Positions 5,874 through 6,150 of a stretch of 6,150 nt of DNA are shown here, in pieces. Source of the DNA: Desulfurococcales archaeon. GTDB taxonomy: Archaea; Thermoproteota; Thermoprotei_A; Sulfolobales; NBVN01. The stretch lies in assembly GCA_021160415.1 (NCBI GenBank), contig JAGHCP010000132.1, forward strand, positions 1 to 6,150, read 5' to 3'. Both the position numbers and the translations under genes were made by a program. The notes below the pieces were generated by a model, which saw nothing but the letters and a program-made list of their open reading frames with translations, did not search any database and was not told the origin of the DNA. Within the stretch, counting starts at the first letter, position 1; the number at the start of each line of letters is the position of its first letter.

Positions 5874-5975
5874 ATCGAATAGATCTGTTAATCACGGTGG
5901 TTCGCTATAGAAAGTCCTAAGATACTCTCGGAGATCTACAGCGAAGGGATACTTGCTATACGTTGGGAGCTTCAT
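5874..5975 (-). pseudogene. priL: N-terminal coding segment of priL cut by in-frame TGA
   Basis: From ATG 5975 the frame reads MKLPTYSKYPFAVDLREYLR then TFYSEPP, TGA (5894-5892), LTDLFD, and runs straight into the GTG at 5873 of the main priL frame without a shift. KYPF followed about 20 residues later by LTDL is how I recall the Sulfolobus PriL beginning (KYPFIKSLDDEL, then LTDLL). GGTGG and AGGG lie ahead of the ATG, whereas nothing resembling a ribosome site precedes GTG 5873. So the gene appears to carry a nonsense codon at position 28. This may be a sequencing or assembly error, a real mutation bypassed by reinitiation, or readthrough. One substitution restores the frame. Confidence 0.75.
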
Positions 5976-5980
5976 CGATG

Positions 5981-5990
5981 CCCTTCCACC
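5981..5990 (-). promoter_or_regulatory. ribosome binding site of priL ATG 5975
   Basis: Minus-strand GGTGGAAGGG contains GGTGG and AGGG, ending five nt before the ATG at 5975 and inside the 16-nt gap after the upstream gene. This supports ATG 5975 rather than GTG 5873 as the original priL start. Confidence 0.6.
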
Positions 5991-5991
5991 G

Positions 5992-6150
5992 CTACGTCTT
6001 AAGCAGCCCCATCCTCCGCATAGCTTTAGTTATCTGTGTGAGGGCGTTGAAGGTTTTCTCATCGACCAGGATGTCGTTCCCATCCACAATTACGGCGATG
6101 CCTTCAAGAGGGTTTATAGGGGGTTCAGGCAGCTGAGGGTCAGGCTTATC
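5992..6150 (-). CDS. C-terminal fragment of an unrecognised protein upstream of priL
   Basis: A 52-codon open frame enters from the right edge and ends at TAG (5994-5992). The visible part is DKPDPQLPEPPINPLEG, then a short beta-like stretch IAVIVDGNDILVDEK and an amphipathic helix TFNALTQITKAMRRMGLLKT. A proline-rich linker followed by a small alpha/beta end suggests a C-terminal tail, not a whole domain. It lies 16 nt before the priL ATG and is therefore probably in the same operon. The small primase subunit PriS is next to priL in some archaea, but I cannot match this tail to it, so I leave it unnamed. The frame is too short to identify. Confidence 0.6.
   Translation of the reverse strand, partial: DKPDPQLPEPPINPLEGIAVIVDGNDILVDEKTFNALTQITKAMRRMGLLKT

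Noticed and set aside
5892..5894. Selenocysteine decoding of the priL TGA
   Set aside because: No SECIS-like structure was noticed, crenarchaea are not known to insert selenocysteine, and PriL has no cysteine or selenocysteine expected at this position.

Overview
This looks like a chromosomal core region of a (hyper)thermophilic archaeon, most likely a crenarchaeote (Thermoproteota). The grounds are an A-type ATP synthase cluster, a PCNA clamp, an Lrp/AsnC regulator, an iron-sulfur PriL primase subunit, archaeal TATA-like boxes, GGTG/GAGG-type Shine-Dalgarno sites, heavy AGG/AGA arginine use and charged, coiled-coil-rich proteins. No mobile elements, CRISPR arrays or tRNA/rRNA genes were seen.

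Left half (minus strand, 12-2940): three A-type ATP synthase genes read leftward in the order H (peripheral stalk), I (membrane stator), K (proteolipid rotor). H and I are separated by 1 nt. K follows a 97-nt gap that holds an inverted repeat and its own possible promoter. The remaining subunits are presumably beyond the left edge. K carries all five Na+-ligand positions known from the Enterococcus hirae rotor, which suggests sodium coupling.

Middle (2941-3138): a roughly 200-bp divergent control region. It holds a clear TATA box for the ATPase operon, a promoter for PCNA on the other strand and, between them on the minus strand, a 52-nt element with the box order and spacing of a C/D-box methylation-guide sRNA. 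This sRNA is the most likely unannotated gene of the window.

Right half: PCNA, then an Lrp/AsnC regulator (probably leaderless) and a conserved-looking protein of unknown function that overlaps it by 4 nt, all on the plus strand. The unknown gene runs 56 nt tail-to-tail into priL on the minus strand. priL appears to begin at an ATG at 5975 with a good ribosome site, but its frame is cut by an in-frame TGA at 5892-5894. Only the part from GTG 5873 is one uninterrupted frame. An incomplete unrecognised gene lies 16 nt upstream of the priL start and runs off the right edge.

Together the window pairs replication genes (sliding clamp, primase large subunit) with energy conservation (ATP synthase). 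I did not find a new multi-gene system. The points deserving follow-up are the interrupted priL, the C/D sRNA candidate and the sodium-site signature of subunit K.
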